Below are positions 19,568 through 28,510 of a stretch of DNA of 64,000 nucleotides, piece after piece. The notes below the pieces were generated by a model that ran no database searches, had not been told where the DNA came from, and saw nothing but the letters and a program-made list of their open reading frames with translations. A program made the translations under genes and the position numbers. The first letter of the stretch is position 1; each line of letters starts with the position of its first letter. Source of the DNA: Rhizobium sp. N324 (GTDB lineage: Bacteria > Pseudomonadota > Alphaproteobacteria > Rhizobiales > Rhizobiaceae); assembly GCF_001664485.1 (NCBI RefSeq), contig NZ_CP013630.1:3975501-4039500 (forward strand), given 5' to 3'.

Positions 19568-21085
19568 TTAGTCTTCGTTTGCCGCCAGCTGCGACAGCAC
19601 CTGGCCGCGGCCGCGAATCCGCAGGATCAGCGGGATGAGAAAGGCCGCCGCTGCAACGATCAGCAGACCTGCCGCAATCGGCGACATCACCAGCGTCGTG
19701 ACGTCGCCCTGGCTGATCGCCAGCGCGCGGCGAAGCTGCTGCTCGGCAAGCGGCCCGAGAATCAGGCCGACAACCGTCGGCGCAATCGGATAGCCGAAGA
19801 GCCGCATCACGTAACCGAGCAGGCCAAAGGCGAGCAGCATGCCGAGCTCGAACACCGATGGGTTGGCGCCGATCGTCCCGAGCGTCGCAAACAGCAGAAT
19901 GCCGGCATAGAGCCACGGCTTCGGGATCGTCAGCAGCTTTACCCAGAGCCCGATCATCGGCAGGTTCAAGACCAGCAGCATTGCATTGGCGATGAGCAGG
20001 CTGGCGATCAGACCCCAGACAAGCTGCGGATTGGTGGCAAACAGCAGCGGCCCCGGCTGCAAGCCGTATTGCTGGAAGCCGGCAAGCATGATCGCCGCCG
20101 TCGCCGTCGTCGGCAAGCCGAGTGTCAGAAGCGGCACCAGCGTGCCGGCGGCCGAGGCGTTATTGGCAGCCTCTGGACCGGCCACGCCTTCGATCGCACC
20201 ATGGCCGAACTCCTCGGGGTTCTTGGCCAGCCGCTTTTCGGTGGCATAGGAGAGGAAGGTTCCGATTTCGGCGCCGCCCGCCGGCATCGCGCCGATCGGA
20301 AAGCCGATCAGCGTGCCGCGCAGCCAGGGCTTCCACGAACGCGACCAGTCCTGCGCCGTCATCCACAGCGAACCCTTGACCGCCTCGACCTTCTCGGCGA
20401 TCCGGTTGCCCTGCGCGGCGATATAGAGCGTCTCGCCGATCGCAAACATCGCCACCGCAAGCGTCGTCACCTCGACACCGTCGAGCAGGTCGGGAATGCC
20501 GAAGGAAAGCCGCGCCTGCCCCGTCTGCTGGTCGATGCCGACCATGGCGAGCGCGAAACCGATGAACAGCGAGGTCAGGCCCCTGAGGGCTGAATCGCCG
20601 AAGGCCGAGGAGACGGTGACGAAGGCCAGCGCCATCAGCGCGAAATATTCGCGCGGCCCGAAAACCAGCGCCAGCTTGACGATATAGGGCGCGATGAAGG
20701 CAAGCCCGAGCGTCGCAATCAGGCCGGCGACGAAGGAGCCGATCGCCGCTGTCGCCAGCGCCGGCCCGCCGCGCCCGGCGCGCGCCATCTTGTTGCCCTC
20801 GAGCGCAGTGACGATCGAGGCGCTTTCACCCGGCGTATTGAGCAGGATCGAGGTGGTCGAACCGCCGTACATGCCGCCGTAATAGATGCCGGCGAACATG
20901 ATCAGCGAGCCGCCGGGATCGAGTTTGTAGGTGACGGGCAACAGCAGCGCCACGGTGAGCGCCGGGCCGATGCCGGGCAGCACGCCGACCGCAGTGCCGA
21001 GTGTGACGCCGACCAGCGCATAAACCAGGTTCATCGGCTGCATCGCAACCAGGATACCCTGCCATAGGAATTCGAATGTGCTCAT
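19568..21085 (-). CDS. tctA: Tripartite tricarboxylate transporter, large permease TctA
   Basis: The large membrane subunit of a TTT-type secondary transporter, 505 residues, the usual TctA length, with about 11-12 helices. Conserved family stretches are [21 protein letters not shown] (in parts, about 34-54), [20 protein letters not shown] (about 68-87), [19 protein letters not shown] and [23 protein letters not shown]. It works with TctB and the binding protein TctC to import citrate or related carboxylates using an ion gradient. The ATG at 21085 gives the standard N-terminus [10 protein letters not shown]. It is last in the tctC-tctB-tctA unit. Confidence 0.95.
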   Translation of the reverse strand: MSTFEFLWQGILVAMQPMNLVYALVGVTLGTAVGVLPGIGPALTVALLLPVTYKLDPGGSLIMFAGIYYGGMYGGSTTSILLNTPGESASIVTALEGNKMARAGRGGPALATAAIGSFVAGLIATLGLAFIAPYIVKLALVFGPREYFALMALAFVTVSSAFGDSALRGLTSLFIGFALAMVGIDQQTGQARLSFGIPDLLDGVEVTTLAVAMFAIGETLYIAAQGNRIAEKVEAVKGSLWMTAQDWSRSWKPWLRGTLIGFPIGAMPAGGAEIGTFLSYATEKRLAKNPEEFGHGAIEGVAGPEAANNASAAGTLVPLLTLGLPTTATAAIMLAGFQQYGLQPGPLLFATNPQLVWGLIASLLIANAMLLVLNLPMIGLWVKLLTIPKPWLYAGILLFATLGTIGANPSVFELGMLLAFGLLGYVMRLFGYPIAPTVVGLILGPLAEQQLRRALAISQGDVTTLVMSPIAAGLLIVAAAAFLIPLILRIRGRGQVLSQLAANED

Positions 21086-21171
21086 CTTGGTGTCCCAAGC
21101 GGCGTTCCAGACCATGCGATCGGGTCAGGCGCCGCGTAAAATCAAAAGAGCTGACAGCGCGTCGCGCGCGG

Positions 21172-21663
21172 TCAGAAGAACAGATGTTCGAGCGGCCCGG
21201 CCGGCAGCGTCAGCTGCAGCAGCTGCGAGAAGATCGCCCAGACGACGAAGCTGAGGAGGATGCCGAGCGGCAGCGAGATCCAGAGCTTGCGTTTGCCGAA
21301 ACCGCGTGCCGTCAGCGCAAAGAGGATGCCGGTGGCGATCGAGAAGCCGGCGACGCGCAGGAGCAGCATCTGGCCGGCAAGACCGGCAACGATCCAGACG
21401 ACCGGCGCCACTTCCTGCTGATCGCGCTCCGGAAACTCGCCGCGCCAGGCTTCGGCGGCGGTCCAGATCCCGAGACAGAAGAGGCCGAACGCCACCACCT
21501 CAGGCACGGTCGCCGGGCCGATGCGGTCGTATTGGGCGATCGTTTTCAGATGCGAGGCATCCCAGGCCATCACGCCGGCGATGACGAAGAGGAAAACGGC
21601 AATGATGAACGCCGCCCAATCAGGGCGGCGTGTCGTTGCCGAGGAGGTGTTATCCTCGCTCAT
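21172..21663 (-). CDS. tctB: Tripartite tricarboxylate transporter, small permease TctB
   Basis: A 163-residue membrane protein with four hydrophobic helices (AAFIIAVFLFVIAGVMAW; VVAFGLFCLGIWTAA; VVWIVAGLAGQMLLLRVAGF; ISLPLGILLSFVVWAIF), the layout of TctB. Residues DRIGPATVPEV after the first helix are typical for the family. Its ATG overlaps the tctC stop by 4 bp, which implies translational coupling. It ends 86 bp before the tctA start. Confidence 0.92.
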   Translation of the reverse strand: MSEDNTSSATTRRPDWAAFIIAVFLFVIAGVMAWDASHLKTIAQYDRIGPATVPEVVAFGLFCLGIWTAAEAWRGEFPERDQQEVAPVVWIVAGLAGQMLLLRVAGFSIATGILFALTARGFGKRKLWISLPLGILLSFVVWAIFSQLLQLTLPAGPLEHLFF

Positions 21664-22604
21664 TGAACAAGTCCGATATCTTTGAGAATGCCTTCGGTGG
21701 CGGAGACATCCTTCTCGAGCTGCGCCTTGAAGGCGTCGCCGGACAGATAGGTGTCGGCCCAGCCCTTGGTCTTCAGCGTTTCCTGCCAGGTCGCCGAGCT
21801 ATGCAGCTTCTCGAAATCGGCGGTGACGCTTGCCACCTGTTCTGCCGAGAGGCCCGGGGCTGCGGCCACCATGCGCCAGTTCTGGATGGTGACGTCGGTG
21901 CCGGCTTCCTTCAGCGTCGGGGCATCGACGCCGTCGATGCGCTTGTCGCTGGAGACGGCGAGAAGCCGGAGCGTGCCGGATTTCACCTGCGATTCGAACT
22001 CGCTGTAGCTCGAGACGCCGGCCGTGACCTGGCCGCCGAGAATGGCGGCGAGCGCTTCACCGCCGCCGGAGAAGGCGACATAGTTGATCTTGGTCGGATC
22101 GACCCCGGAGGCCTTGGCGATCAGGCCGACCGTGATGTGGTCGGTACCGCCGGCCGAACCGCCGCCCCAGGAAACCGCGCCCGGATCCTTCTTCAGCGCT
22201 GCAACCAGATCGGCCATGGTCTTGATCTCAGAAGAGGCAGGAACGACGACGGCTTCATATTCGCCGGTCAGACGGGCGATCGGCGTGACGTCCTTGAGTG
22301 TCACTGGCGACTTGTTGGTGAGGATTGCGCCGACCATGACATAGCCGCCGACGATCAGCGAATTCGGATTGCCGGCAGCCTGGCTGCTGAACTGCGCCAG
22401 GCCGATGGTGCCGCCGGCGCCGGGCACGTTCTGAACCTGGACGTTGCCGGAGATCTTCTCCTGCTGCAGCGCTGTCTGCAGCGAACGGGCCGTCTGGTCC
22501 CAGCCGCCGCCGGGCGCAGCCGGCGCGATGATGGTGTAGTCGGCCGCATAGGCCGGCAGCGCGATGGTCGCGGCAAGAAGGGTTGCGATGAAAGTATGCT
22601 TCAC
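21660..22604 (-). CDS. tctC: Tripartite tricarboxylate transporter, periplasmic binding protein TctC
   Basis: A 314-residue periplasmic solute-binding protein of the Bug/TctC family with a signal peptide (MKHTFIATLLAATIALPAYA-A, cleavage near 20). Family signs include the N-terminal IIAPAAPGGGWDQTAR, the ligand-loop VQNVPGAGGTIGLAQF (about 57-72) and YVAFSGGGEALAAILGG. It captures a carboxylate and hands it to TctAB; the exact ligand cannot be read from sequence. It is first in the operon, which is probably controlled by the TctD/TctE system encoded about 4 kb away. A direct-repeat motif lies upstream (22768-22790). Confidence 0.94.
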   Translation of the reverse strand: MKHTFIATLLAATIALPAYAADYTIIAPAAPGGGWDQTARSLQTALQQEKISGNVQVQNVPGAGGTIGLAQFSSQAAGNPNSLIVGGYVMVGAILTNKSPVTLKDVTPIARLTGEYEAVVVPASSEIKTMADLVAALKKDPGAVSWGGGSAGGTDHITVGLIAKASGVDPTKINYVAFSGGGEALAAILGGQVTAGVSSYSEFESQVKSGTLRLLAVSSDKRIDGVDAPTLKEAGTDVTIQNWRMVAAAPGLSAEQVASVTADFEKLHSSATWQETLKTKGWADTYLSGDAFKAQLEKDVSATEGILKDIGLVQ

Positions 22605-22885
22605 GATGTGTCCTCCGTGGGCGGCTGAGCGAACCGCCTGTTATTCTCTGGGAATCGGAAGGAATGGCCGGCAGCGGACGTGATTGTCCTGATGACGAGC
22701 AGAATACCTCCCAAGGCTTCAGCTCTCCGCCTCCACGGAGAAGAAGTAGCCAAAGCCACCACAACAAGCTGTCATTTAGCTGACATCGGCGAGATATCCA
22801 GGAGAAGAGGCCACTTTTTTGCCGTAATTGCCGGGCGCCGGCCCAAACCGGGTCCTATGTGTGGACCGGCCGAAAGCTGACGCCT
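22605..22885 (-). promoter_or_regulatory. tctC upstream region with candidate TctD repeats
   Basis: This 281-bp gap has no gene. At 22768-22786 two direct copies, AGCTGTCA and AGCTGACA, have starts about 11 bp apart, the spacing used by OmpR-type response regulators; the inner TGTCA-N6-TGACA is also an inverted repeat. The motif sits about 165 bp upstream of tctC and 100 bp after the binding-protein gene. A small hairpin CTCCG...CGGAG is at about 22725-22740. TctD binding is inference. Confidence 0.45.
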
Positions 22886-23950
22886 TCACTGCGCCCGCAG
22901 AACCTCGTTCCAGTGCGCGATCAGCCGCGCCCGTTTCACCTGGTCGAGATAGACCATCAGCCCGGGGCTGACCGGCACCGGCCGCAGTTGGGCGCCGAGC
23001 AGTTCCTGCAGCGTATTGGCGGTATTTTCTCCCGCCACCTCGGGGCTGACGGCCGGGATTTGCAGCTCGCGCGCCATGATCGTCTGCCCTTCCCTCGACA
23101 TGAAAAAGGTCAGATAACGCCGGCCGAGTTCCGGCTCGGCAGCCGCCTGCGGCACCAGCCCGATCCGCGACATCACCACGGTATAATCCTTCGGCAGCAC
23201 GATGCCGACATCCGGATATCGCGACGCCCAGTCGGCCGCATAGGAGCCGAGAATATTGTAGCCGAGCACGAAGCGCCCGTCGGCAACTCGCTCCAGGATC
23301 GCAGAACTCGTCGAATAGAGCTTGACGCCGGCAGCCCCCATCGCTCCGATCACCGACCAGATATCGCCGAACTGCTCCTGGTCGCGCGCCATGAACAGAA
23401 AACCGACGCCGGAGCGCTCGATGTCGTAAGTGCCGATCCGCCCATAGACCTCGTTGCCCTTGCGCTTCAGGTAATCGACGAATTCCGCCCGCGAGCGCGG
23501 CACCGGCTCATGCACGAAGCTCGGCTTGTGGTAGACGAACACCGCCGGCTCGAAGGTCAGCGCATAGGCGGTGTTGCGCCAGTTCGCCCATTTCGGCCAT
23601 GCGGCACTCATCGGCAGGTTGCTGACCTGCGCATATCCGTCGTTGGAGAGCTTCACCTGCAGGTCCATCGCCGAGGAAAAGGCAAAATCCGCCGTCTTCT
23701 TGCCGGCATCCGTCTCCCTGACGATCCGGTCGTAGATATCGCCGGTCAGCATGTCCTCGTATTTGACCGCGACATCGGGATTGGCTTCCTGGAAACCTCG
23801 GATCATCGGCTGCGCCAACGGCTCGTCGAGCGAGGAATAGACCGTCAGCACCGGCGCATCTGCATTGCCCGATTTCGCCGCATAGAAGGCTTGATCGGCC
23901 AGCGCAAAGCCCGGCCAGAACGCCAGCAGCACGATGAAAACTCTCCTCAT
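22886..23950 (-). CDS. Periplasmic extracellular solute-binding protein (ABC type)
   Basis: A 354-residue binding protein with a signal peptide (MRRVFIVLLAFWPGFALA-DQ). The mature part begins LTVYSSLDEPLAQPMIRGFQEANPDVAVKYED, the pattern of Fe(III)/spermidine-type binding proteins, and later contains YDIERSGVGFLFMARDQ and GYNILGSYAADWASRYPDV. No ABC permease or ATPase genes are nearby. Similar orphan binding proteins occur beside TctD/TctE sensor systems and may present a ligand to the sensor kinase. That role is inference; iron uptake is an alternative. Both possible starts (23971 and 23950) lack a good ribosome site; 23950 gives the cleaner signal peptide. Confidence 0.82.
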   Translation of the reverse strand: MRRVFIVLLAFWPGFALADQAFYAAKSGNADAPVLTVYSSLDEPLAQPMIRGFQEANPDVAVKYEDMLTGDIYDRIVRETDAGKKTADFAFSSAMDLQVKLSNDGYAQVSNLPMSAAWPKWANWRNTAYALTFEPAVFVYHKPSFVHEPVPRSRAEFVDYLKRKGNEVYGRIGTYDIERSGVGFLFMARDQEQFGDIWSVIGAMGAAGVKLYSTSSAILERVADGRFVLGYNILGSYAADWASRYPDVGIVLPKDYTVVMSRIGLVPQAAAEPELGRRYLTFFMSREGQTIMARELQIPAVSPEVAGENTANTLQELLGAQLRPVPVSPGLMVYLDQVKRARLIAHWNEVLRAQ

Positions 23951-24392
23951 ACAGCAACAATGCCTCAGCATGCCGGGAGGAGCAAGGGCGCTGGAACTAG
24001 GCGATGACCCACTCCATCAGCGCATTTTGTGCGTGCAACAGAAAGGCCTTGGCGGCGCCACTTTGGCAGCGCAAATTCAGGGGCTGCGGAGGTTCGACTT
24101 AAGCTCCCAAACCGATCGACGGCCACTTTTTCCAATACCCATCCCGAAGCATCGCCTGAAGCACATCACTCCGCTTTCTCCGATTATAATCGCCCTTTCA
24201 CCACAAAGGACTAGCGTCGAACGCCATCCTTCACCCGTTCAGAGTATTGATGAAGATCGGCGACGCTATATGGTCGCGCTGCCGTGTCAAACCGTCGAAA
24301 CCGCCCGAATTTTGTCATTCGTGGGACGACTCTACGCGACAAAAACTCTATAAAAAGCTAGGACTAATCTGGGAAGATCCATGGGAGGGGTC
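23951..24392. promoter_or_regulatory. Divergent region between binding protein and cyclase genes
   Basis: 442 bp without a convincing gene. It contains an inverted repeat TTTTGTC (24310-24316) / GACAAAA (24338-24344), followed at once by CTCTATAAAAAG, which could be a -10 region for the cyclase gene. The rest shows no clear structure. Confidence 0.4.
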
Positions 24393-26261
24393 ATGGAACG
24401 ACGACTGAGCGCTATTCTCGCTGCGGATGTCGTTGGCTACAGCCGACTGATGGGCATTGATGAGGCAGGCACGCTGCAGGCGCTGAACCGCCACCGCTGC
24501 GAACTGGTCGACATTCGTATTTCGGACTATAAGGGCCGCATCGTCAAACTCACCGGCGACGGCATCCTTGCCGAATTCCAGAGCGTGGTGAACGCGGTGG
24601 CCTGCGCCGCCGAAATCCAGCGCAGCATGGCGGCCCGCAACGAGAACGTGCCCAGGGACGAGCGCGTCGAATTCCGTATCGGCATCAATCTCGGCGACGT
24701 CGTGGTCGAGAACGGCGATATCTTCGGAGATGGCGTCAATCTTGCCGCCCGGCTTGAGCGTATCGCGCCCCCGGGCGGGATCGCCGTGTCGGCCTCGGTG
24801 CGCGATCAGGTCGGCGCGCGCCTCAATCTCGGCTTCGACTTCATCGGCGAACATGTGCTCAAAAACATCCGGCAGCCGGTTCAGGTCTATACCGTCACCC
24901 TGGCGCCGCCCTCCTCGGCGAAATTGGTGGCGCAAAACCGCAATACCTGCTTCATCGCGGTGCTGCCCTTCACCAATATGAGCGGCGATGCCGACCAGGA
25001 CTATTTCTCCGACGGCATCACTGAAGACATCATCACCGATCTCTCCAAGATCTCCAGCCTGCACGTCGTGCCGCGCAATACCATCTTCACCTACAAGGGC
25101 ATATCGGTGAAGGTGAAGCGGCTAGCCCAGGAACTTGGCGTGCGCTACGTGCTCGAGGGAAGTGTGCGTATCTTCGGCAATCGCGTGCGCATTTCCGGCC
25201 AGCTGATCGACACCGCCAATGGCGATCACCTCTGGGCCGAGCGTTATGACCGCGACCTGACCGACATCTTTGCCATCCAGGACGAGATCACCCATGCGAT
25301 CGTCGGCCAGTTGAAGGTGCGTCTGCTGCCGGAGGAGAAGAAGGCGATCGCCAATGAGCCGACCGCCAATGTCGAGGCCTATACCTATTATCTCCGCGGC
25401 CGCCAGCTCTCCCACACCTGGACCAAATCCTATCTCCAGCTCGCAAGGCGGATGTTCTGCAAGGCGGTCGAACTCGATCCGGATTATGCCCGCGCCTATG
25501 CCGGCATCGCCGATTGCGACGCGGCGATCCGCGATTGGGCACCCGACGACGTGCCGCTGAGGCGCATCCTCGAGATGAGCGCCCGCGCGCTGGCACTTGA
25601 TCCCGACCTTCCCGAAGCCCACGCCTCTCATGGTCTGGCCCTGCATCAGAGCGGCTACGATGACAGGGCGGCGGCGGCTTTCGAACGTGCTCTGGCGCTC
25701 GACCCCAACCTGTTCGAGGCGAATTTCCATTATGCCCGATTCTTCTTCATGCACGGCAACTTTGCCGAATCCGTTCAATACTTCACCCGCGCCGCCGCGA
25801 TCCGTCCCGACGACTACGTCTCGCCGATCCACCTGATGTCTGCCTACCGCTCGCTCGGCCGTGTGTTGGATACCGAAAACTGGGCCCGTCTCGGCCTGCT
25901 GCGCGCCGAGCGCGCGCTCAACCTCAATCCGGAAAATTCCGGCCCGGCTCATCGTGGCGCGCTGGCGCTTGCCCATATGGGCGATGTGACGAGGGCGCGC
26001 GACTGGGCCGCCCGCGCCATCGCCATCGATCCCGACGACATCGTCGCGCAGTATAATCTCGCCTGCGTCTATTCCGTCCTCGGCGACGTCGGCCAGGCGA
26101 TCGATCTTCTTGAGAGGCTGCTGCCGCACAGCTCCGTGTACCATATCAAATGGTTCAACAATGATTCCGATCTCGACAACATCCGCGACGATCCACGCTT
26201 CCAGAGGCTGCTGGCCGCCGCAATGATGCAGCGCGAACGGATCGAAAGGACCGGGAGCTGA
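24393..26261 (+). CDS. Class III adenylate/guanylate cyclase with TPR repeats
   Basis: A 622-residue protein. The N-terminal class III nucleotidyl cyclase domain (about 1-165) has LAADVVGYSRLM with a metal-binding Asp, VKLTGDGILAEF with the second Asp, and GDGVNLAARLE. A TolB-like middle domain follows (AVLPFTNMSGDADQDYFSDG to about residue 310) with VLEGSVRIFGNRVRI. The C-terminus carries several TPR repeats (ARAYAGIADC, PEAHASHGLALHQSG, LFEANFHYARFFFMHG, PAHRGALALAHMG). No membrane helix is evident. This architecture is expanded in rhizobia and its signals are largely unknown. The ATG at 24393, with GGGAGGGG just upstream, is preferred over 24381. It sits between the orphan binding protein and tctD. 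Confidence 0.9.
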   Translation: MERRLSAILAADVVGYSRLMGIDEAGTLQALNRHRCELVDIRISDYKGRIVKLTGDGILAEFQSVVNAVACAAEIQRSMAARNENVPRDERVEFRIGINLGDVVVENGDIFGDGVNLAARLERIAPPGGIAVSASVRDQVGARLNLGFDFIGEHVLKNIRQPVQVYTVTLAPPSSAKLVAQNRNTCFIAVLPFTNMSGDADQDYFSDGITEDIITDLSKISSLHVVPRNTIFTYKGISVKVKRLAQELGVRYVLEGSVRIFGNRVRISGQLIDTANGDHLWAERYDRDLTDIFAIQDEITHAIVGQLKVRLLPEEKKAIANEPTANVEAYTYYLRGRQLSHTWTKSYLQLARRMFCKAVELDPDYARAYAGIADCDAAIRDWAPDDVPLRRILEMSARALALDPDLPEAHASHGLALHQSGYDDRAAAAFERALALDPNLFEANFHYARFFFMHGNFAESVQYFTRAAAIRPDDYVSPIHLMSAYRSLGRVLDTENWARLGLLRAERALNLNPENSGPAHRGALALAHMGDVTRARDWAARAIAIDPDDIVAQYNLACVYSVLGDVGQAIDLLERLLPHSSVYHIKWFNNDSDLDNIRDDPRFQRLLAAAMMQRERIERTGS

Positions 26262-26355
26262 AATCGGCTTTCCCACGGCCGTTCACCAATCTTCAAAATC
26301 GCTGTGACAACCTCTCGTCGCCCCTGTAACTTCCGTTGAAAATAGGGGGACATCC

Positions 26356-27033
26356 GTGCGCATCCTGCTCACCGAAGACAATATCGCGCTGGCCGACGGC
26401 CTGTCGGCGATCTTGCGCGGCACAGGCCATGCCGTCGATGTCGTCCATGATGGGGCATCCGCCAATGCGGTCATCGCCGCGGAAAATTTCGATCTTGTCA
26501 TTCTCGACCTCAACCTGCCCGAGATGGACGGGCTCGACGTGCTGCGCGCCATGCGCGCCCGGCAGAACCAGGCAGCCGTCCTCATCCTGACCGCGCGCGG
26601 CACGCCGGAAGAACGGGTGAAGGGCCTCGATCTCGGCGCCGACGATTATCTGATCAAACCCTTCGACATATCAGAATTCGAGGCCCGCGTGCGCGTGCTG
26701 CTGCGCCGTCAGGCCGGGCTGCGCTCGGCGACCGTCAGTTTTGGCGGCATCTCTTTCGATCTCAATTCCCGCGCCTTCTCGGCAGGCGCCACGCCGCTTG
26801 ATATTCCCGCCCGCGAGCTCGGGCTGCTCGAAATTCTTTTCATGCGGGCCGGCAAGGTCGTCGCCAAGGAGGCGATTATCCAGTCGCTGACCGCCTTCGA
26901 CGACGACATTTCTTCAAATGCCATCGAGCAATATGTCAGCCGCCTGAGGAAGCGCCTCTCGCCGCACGGCCTGACGGTCAAGACTGCCCGCGGCATCGGC
27001 TATTATCTCGACAAGCTCCCCGAGGTCTCATGA
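26356..27033 (+). CDS. tctD: OmpR-family response regulator TctD
   Basis: A 225-residue response regulator. The receiver domain has acidic pocket EDN (7-9), phospho-acceptor Asp in VILDLNLPEMDG (Asp51) and Lys in LIKPFD (about 101). The C-terminal winged helix domain ends with EQYVSRLRKRLSPHGLTVKTARGIGYYL. It begins with GTG behind a GGGGGA ribosome site. The tctE gene overlaps its last 4 bp. TctD activates tricarboxylate transport genes in other bacteria; here the likely targets are tctCBA and the binding-protein gene. Confidence 0.92.
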   Translation: MRILLTEDNIALADGLSAILRGTGHAVDVVHDGASANAVIAAENFDLVILDLNLPEMDGLDVLRAMRARQNQAAVLILTARGTPEERVKGLDLGADDYLIKPFDISEFEARVRVLLRRQAGLRSATVSFGGISFDLNSRAFSAGATPLDIPARELGLLEILFMRAGKVVAKEAIIQSLTAFDDDISSNAIEQYVSRLRKRLSPHGLTVKTARGIGYYLDKLPEVS

Positions 27034-28412
27034 AAGCCGCCTATTCCCTCAGGCGCCGGCTGCTCTTCTGGCTGCTCGTCTCCACAGCCGTCATCGGCAC
27101 GCTGGCGCTTGCCGATACTTATCGGGAGGCTGTGCAGACCTCGAACATCGTCTCCGACCGGGTGCTCGCCGGCTCGGCGCTGGCGATCGCCGAACGTGTC
27201 GTCGTTGCCGAGGACGGCACGCTGCAGGTCGATATCCCCTATGTCGCGCTTGAAATGCTGACCTCGGCCGCGCAGGATCGCGTCTTTTACCGCGTCGACG
27301 GTCCGCCGGGCAAATTCATCACCGGCTACCAGTCGCTGCCGGTCCTGAACAAGACGCCCGCCAATGCCGCCGCCTTCGCCGACGACACCTTTCGCGGCGA
27401 GCCGATCCGTGTCGCCACACTCGAACGCTCCGCCTCGACCGGCATCCGCTCCGTGCCCTTCGTGGTCACGGTCGCCGAAACCACGATCGCCCGCCGACAG
27501 CTGGCGCAAGCGATTCTCGTCCGCTCGGCACTGCGCCTCGCCTTCATGATCGCGGGTGCCGCCGTCATCGTCTGGATCTCGGTCACCGTGGCGCTGCGCC
27601 CGCTCTACAAACTCGGCGATGCCATCGGCGAACGCAGCCCCGATGACCTGCACCCGATCGAGCAGACCGTGCCGAGCGAGGTCGAGCCGCTGGTCGATAC
27701 GGTGAACAGCTTCATGGTCCGCCTGCAATCGGCGCTCGATGCGCTGCGCCATTTCACCGGCAATGCCAGCCACCAGCTGCGCACGCCGCTGGCGATCATC
27801 CGCACCCAGCTTGCCCTTTCCGCCCGCGCCGGCTCGCTTGAGGAGGCGCAGGCGGCAGCGCTGAAGGGCGATCAGGCCGTGGCGCATGCCGAGCGCATCC
27901 TTGCCCAGCTTCTGCTGATGGCAAAGATCGACGCCGCCACTGCCAAGGAGGCGCTGACCGCTGCCGCCATCGATCTTGCCGCCATCGCCCAGGACATTAC
28001 CGGCGAGCAGATCCCGACGGCGGCCAGCGCCGGCATCGATCTCGGTTTCGAGGGCGAGAGCCCGGCGATGATCCGCGCCGAGCCGCTGCTGATCGGCGAA
28101 ATGCTGCGCAACCTTGCCGGAAATGCCATCGCCTATGCCGGGAAAGGGGCGGAGGTCACCGTCCGCGTCATCGCGTCAGCGGAGACGATCCGCCTTGAAG
28201 TCGAGGACAACGGCCCCGGCATTCCCCGCAATAAACTGGAGGCAGTGCGCGGGCGTTTTTCGCGCGGCAATCAGACAGGGGCGCAAGGCACCGGCCTCGG
28301 TCTGCCGATCGTCGAAGAAATCGCCAATCTTTTCAACGCCGACCTGACGCTTGAGCCAGGCCGGGACGGCAAGGGCCTGAAGGCGGCCATCACCTTCGCC
28401 AAGGCGGCGTAA
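27030..28412 (+). CDS. tctE: Sensor histidine kinase TctE
   Basis: A 460-residue inner-membrane kinase partner of TctD. It has an N-terminal membrane helix (LLFWLLVSTAVIGTLALA, about 11-28), a periplasmic sensor region of about 140 residues, a second helix (ALRLAFMIAGAAVIVWISVTVAL), a HAMP-like linker, the dimerisation box FTGNASHQLRTPLAII with His248, and an ATPase domain (MLRNLAGNAIAYAG, VEDNGPGIP, GTGLGLPIVEEIANLF). The sensor domain fits the TctE type that perceives carboxylates, perhaps via a binding protein. It overlaps tctD by 4 bp, so the pair is one transcription unit. Confidence 0.92.
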   Translation: MKAAYSLRRRLLFWLLVSTAVIGTLALADTYREAVQTSNIVSDRVLAGSALAIAERVVVAEDGTLQVDIPYVALEMLTSAAQDRVFYRVDGPPGKFITGYQSLPVLNKTPANAAAFADDTFRGEPIRVATLERSASTGIRSVPFVVTVAETTIARRQLAQAILVRSALRLAFMIAGAAVIVWISVTVALRPLYKLGDAIGERSPDDLHPIEQTVPSEVEPLVDTVNSFMVRLQSALDALRHFTGNASHQLRTPLAIIRTQLALSARAGSLEEAQAAALKGDQAVAHAERILAQLLLMAKIDAATAKEALTAAAIDLAAIAQDITGEQIPTAASAGIDLGFEGESPAMIRAEPLLIGEMLRNLAGNAIAYAGKGAEVTVRVIASAETIRLEVEDNGPGIPRNKLEAVRGRFSRGNQTGAQGTGLGLPIVEEIANLFNADLTLEPGRDGKGLKAAITFAKAA

Positions 28413-28510
28413 AAGCCTTTGGCCCTCCTTGCTTTCTTTCGCTGCATTGCACACACTGATGTCGGGAACAGCAAGCCGCACGACGATGCGCGCCGGATAA
28501 AAAGAGCAAT

